22,619 nucleotides of DNA. It comes from Conidiobolus incongruus B7586. Lineage: Eukaryota; Entomophthoromycota; Entomophthoromycetes; Entomophthorales; Conidiobolaceae. The translations under genes and the position numbers were made by a program. The notes below the pieces were generated by a model. That model worked only from the letters and a program-made list of their open reading frames with translations, was not told the origin of the DNA and made no database searches. Of the stretch, positions 21,009 to 22,619 are shown piece by piece. The stretch is taken from assembly GCA_000697335.1 (NCBI GenBank), contig JNEM01006146.1, positions 1 to 22,619 of the forward strand, written 5' to 3'. Every line of letters begins with the position of its first letter. Within the stretch, counting starts at the first letter, position 1.

Positions 21009-22619
21009 ACAAACAATATTTCTACATGAATATAATTTGTCTATTTATTCATCAGCTCAATATATTTATCTATTTCGGGAAATAAAGAGTGTTAAATATA
21101 AAATGATATGATTTATTTTTAAATCAAATACATTTAAAAATAACTATTCTTCATAAAATATTATGGATATTATAAATTAATATTAATTTGATATTTTTAT
21201 TTCAAATATGTGTCATTTAATTAAGTGCTGTATTCAAGGTTCAAGTACCATTTTACTTAACTATTGCAATGTCATTGAGGCTAACTAATATTATAAAAAT
21301 AACCAGTTTGACAAATTGAATATGTAATTAAGAATTCAAAATATTTTGATCAAACTAGTGAATTCTTTTTGATATTGAACTGTATTCACATATAAATGAA
21401 ATTCAAGTATATACTATAATAAATTTATTAAATATTTTTATATATTTTATACAAATCATTTTATATATTAACATTTTTTTATTAAATTATTTAATGTTTT
21501 TATATTATTATATTTTTCAGAGTAACCAATATAAAAATTTTCAACTTGTTACTGCTATTGTATTTTAGTTTAATCAAAATGAATTATATTGTATTTTTCA
21601 CCTGATAGTAATTTTTTACTAATACTTTTTTAAGTTTAATATTTTTATTAGAGTCCTAAAATTTAAATACATTGATTTTGAATAATATATTGAAAGTATT
21701 ATTTCATTATTTAAAATTTTTGTGCTTTTAATTTATTTGAAACTTTTATAACAAATAATATTAAAAATTCTTAATTGTTTTAAAATCATAAATTTTGATT
21801 AGCCTTAAATTTCAATCAATACAAGTAATATTGTCATTATTAATATATTGTGATAATTAGTATATTTGATTTAAGTTTATTTATAATAATTTTAAAACTG
21901 AACTATTTTTAAATTGCTTCAAGATAAATCCAGATACTTATTAAAACACCTTCACCCCAATCAAATCAAGCTCAACTTTTTGTTTTTATGTAAGAACTTG
22001 TTATTAATATATATATCTATTTAATCATACTATTTGATTGAATTTGTATATTTTATATCATATACTATTAAGAGTGATATATAAAGTATTTATTTATTAT
22101 TAAATAAATGTAAGTGAACTTGAATTTGAGGTTATTGGTAATATGAAAATATAAAGGCTAGCAATTGAATAAACAATAATTTAGCTTTACCCAAAATTGC
22201 ACAGATTGTTGATTTCTAATATTACAAAAAATAATAAAAATGCTCTATTATAAAGAATATATAATAATATGAAAATATATTGAATTTATTTATGATATTA
22301 ATATAATACTATAAATAATACTTTTATTATAATTGGAATTTAATATTTATTGGTTTAATATTTTTGATATATATATATATATATTTCTTGTAAAAAAACC
22401 CAGTCAAAGAAATTTTTATCTTATATAATATAATGAAAATTTATTTTAAATCAATGCAATAATTTGATATAAAATAAAAAATACATTTTTAATTAATAAT
22501 AAATAATATTTTTTATATTATATATTTTTCATATTTGATTTATTATTTTCTATTATTATTATTAAATTAATTATATTTTTGATTTCAATTTTTTTAATTC
22601 CTTTATCATTATTTTATTA
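21009..22619. other. AT-rich intergenic DNA to window end
   Basis: No gene, RNA or element that I can support. A frame of about 42 codons around 21893-22020 has one ordinary-looking stretch and a GTAAGA donor-like site near 21990, but no start, acceptor or partner exon. An AT microsatellite lies at 22367-22384. Confidence 0.5.
22367..22384. repeat. (AT)n microsatellite
   Basis: Pure AT dinucleotide tract near the window end. Confidence 0.9.

Noticed and set aside
21893-22020. Possible exon with a GTAAGA donor near the window end
   Set aside because: No start codon, acceptor or partner exon was found within the window.

Overview
The window is nuclear DNA of a very AT-rich, intron-rich fungus. 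The recognisable proteins (Dph5, Ubc9, a Kap123-type importin, a CRIB-kinase PAK with the C-terminal Ser-Leu-x-Pro-Leu motif) have fungal or animal-like sequences. Introns are numerous and mostly 47-62 nt with GT..AG ends. Intergenic DNA is long and almost pure A+T, with AT microsatellites. A zygomycete-type or other early-diverging fungus fits best, but I cannot name a genus. The standard genetic code is used: family-appropriate protein ends coincide with TAG, TAA and TGA stops.

Layout. 1-831 intergenic. 832-1903 (+) DPH5, diphthine synthase, five exons. 3087-3876 (+) UBC9, SUMO E2, seven exons. About 5034-5412 holds a decayed-looking coding remnant of unknown origin. 6025-9300 (-) Kap123/importin-4 karyopherin, four exons. 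10565-11122 is a solo LTR (minus orientation) bounded by a perfect 5-bp duplication ACCAG and sitting 10 bp upstream of an intact tRNA-Ile(AAT) at 11133-11206, a placement like that of Ty3-type elements at Pol III start sites. 11587-12512 (-) is an unrecognised gene of small exons that automatic ORF calling would miss. 14598-15176 (+) encodes a membrane-anchored Lys-rich protein. 16440-16679 (+) encodes a small LYR-motif mitochondrial protein. 18285-20692 (-) is a ten-exon p21-activated kinase without a PH domain, with a CCAAT/E-box cluster upstream. The rest, to 22619, is featureless AT-rich DNA.

The protein genes look like unrelated housekeeping and signalling genes, each with its own promoter; there is no operon, CRISPR array or gene cluster. 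The most interesting items are the tRNA-targeted LTR that carries the start of an ORF inside the repeat, and the unrecognised multi-exon gene at 11587-12512, whose 5' end is not resolved. I found no convincing novel defence or mobile system.
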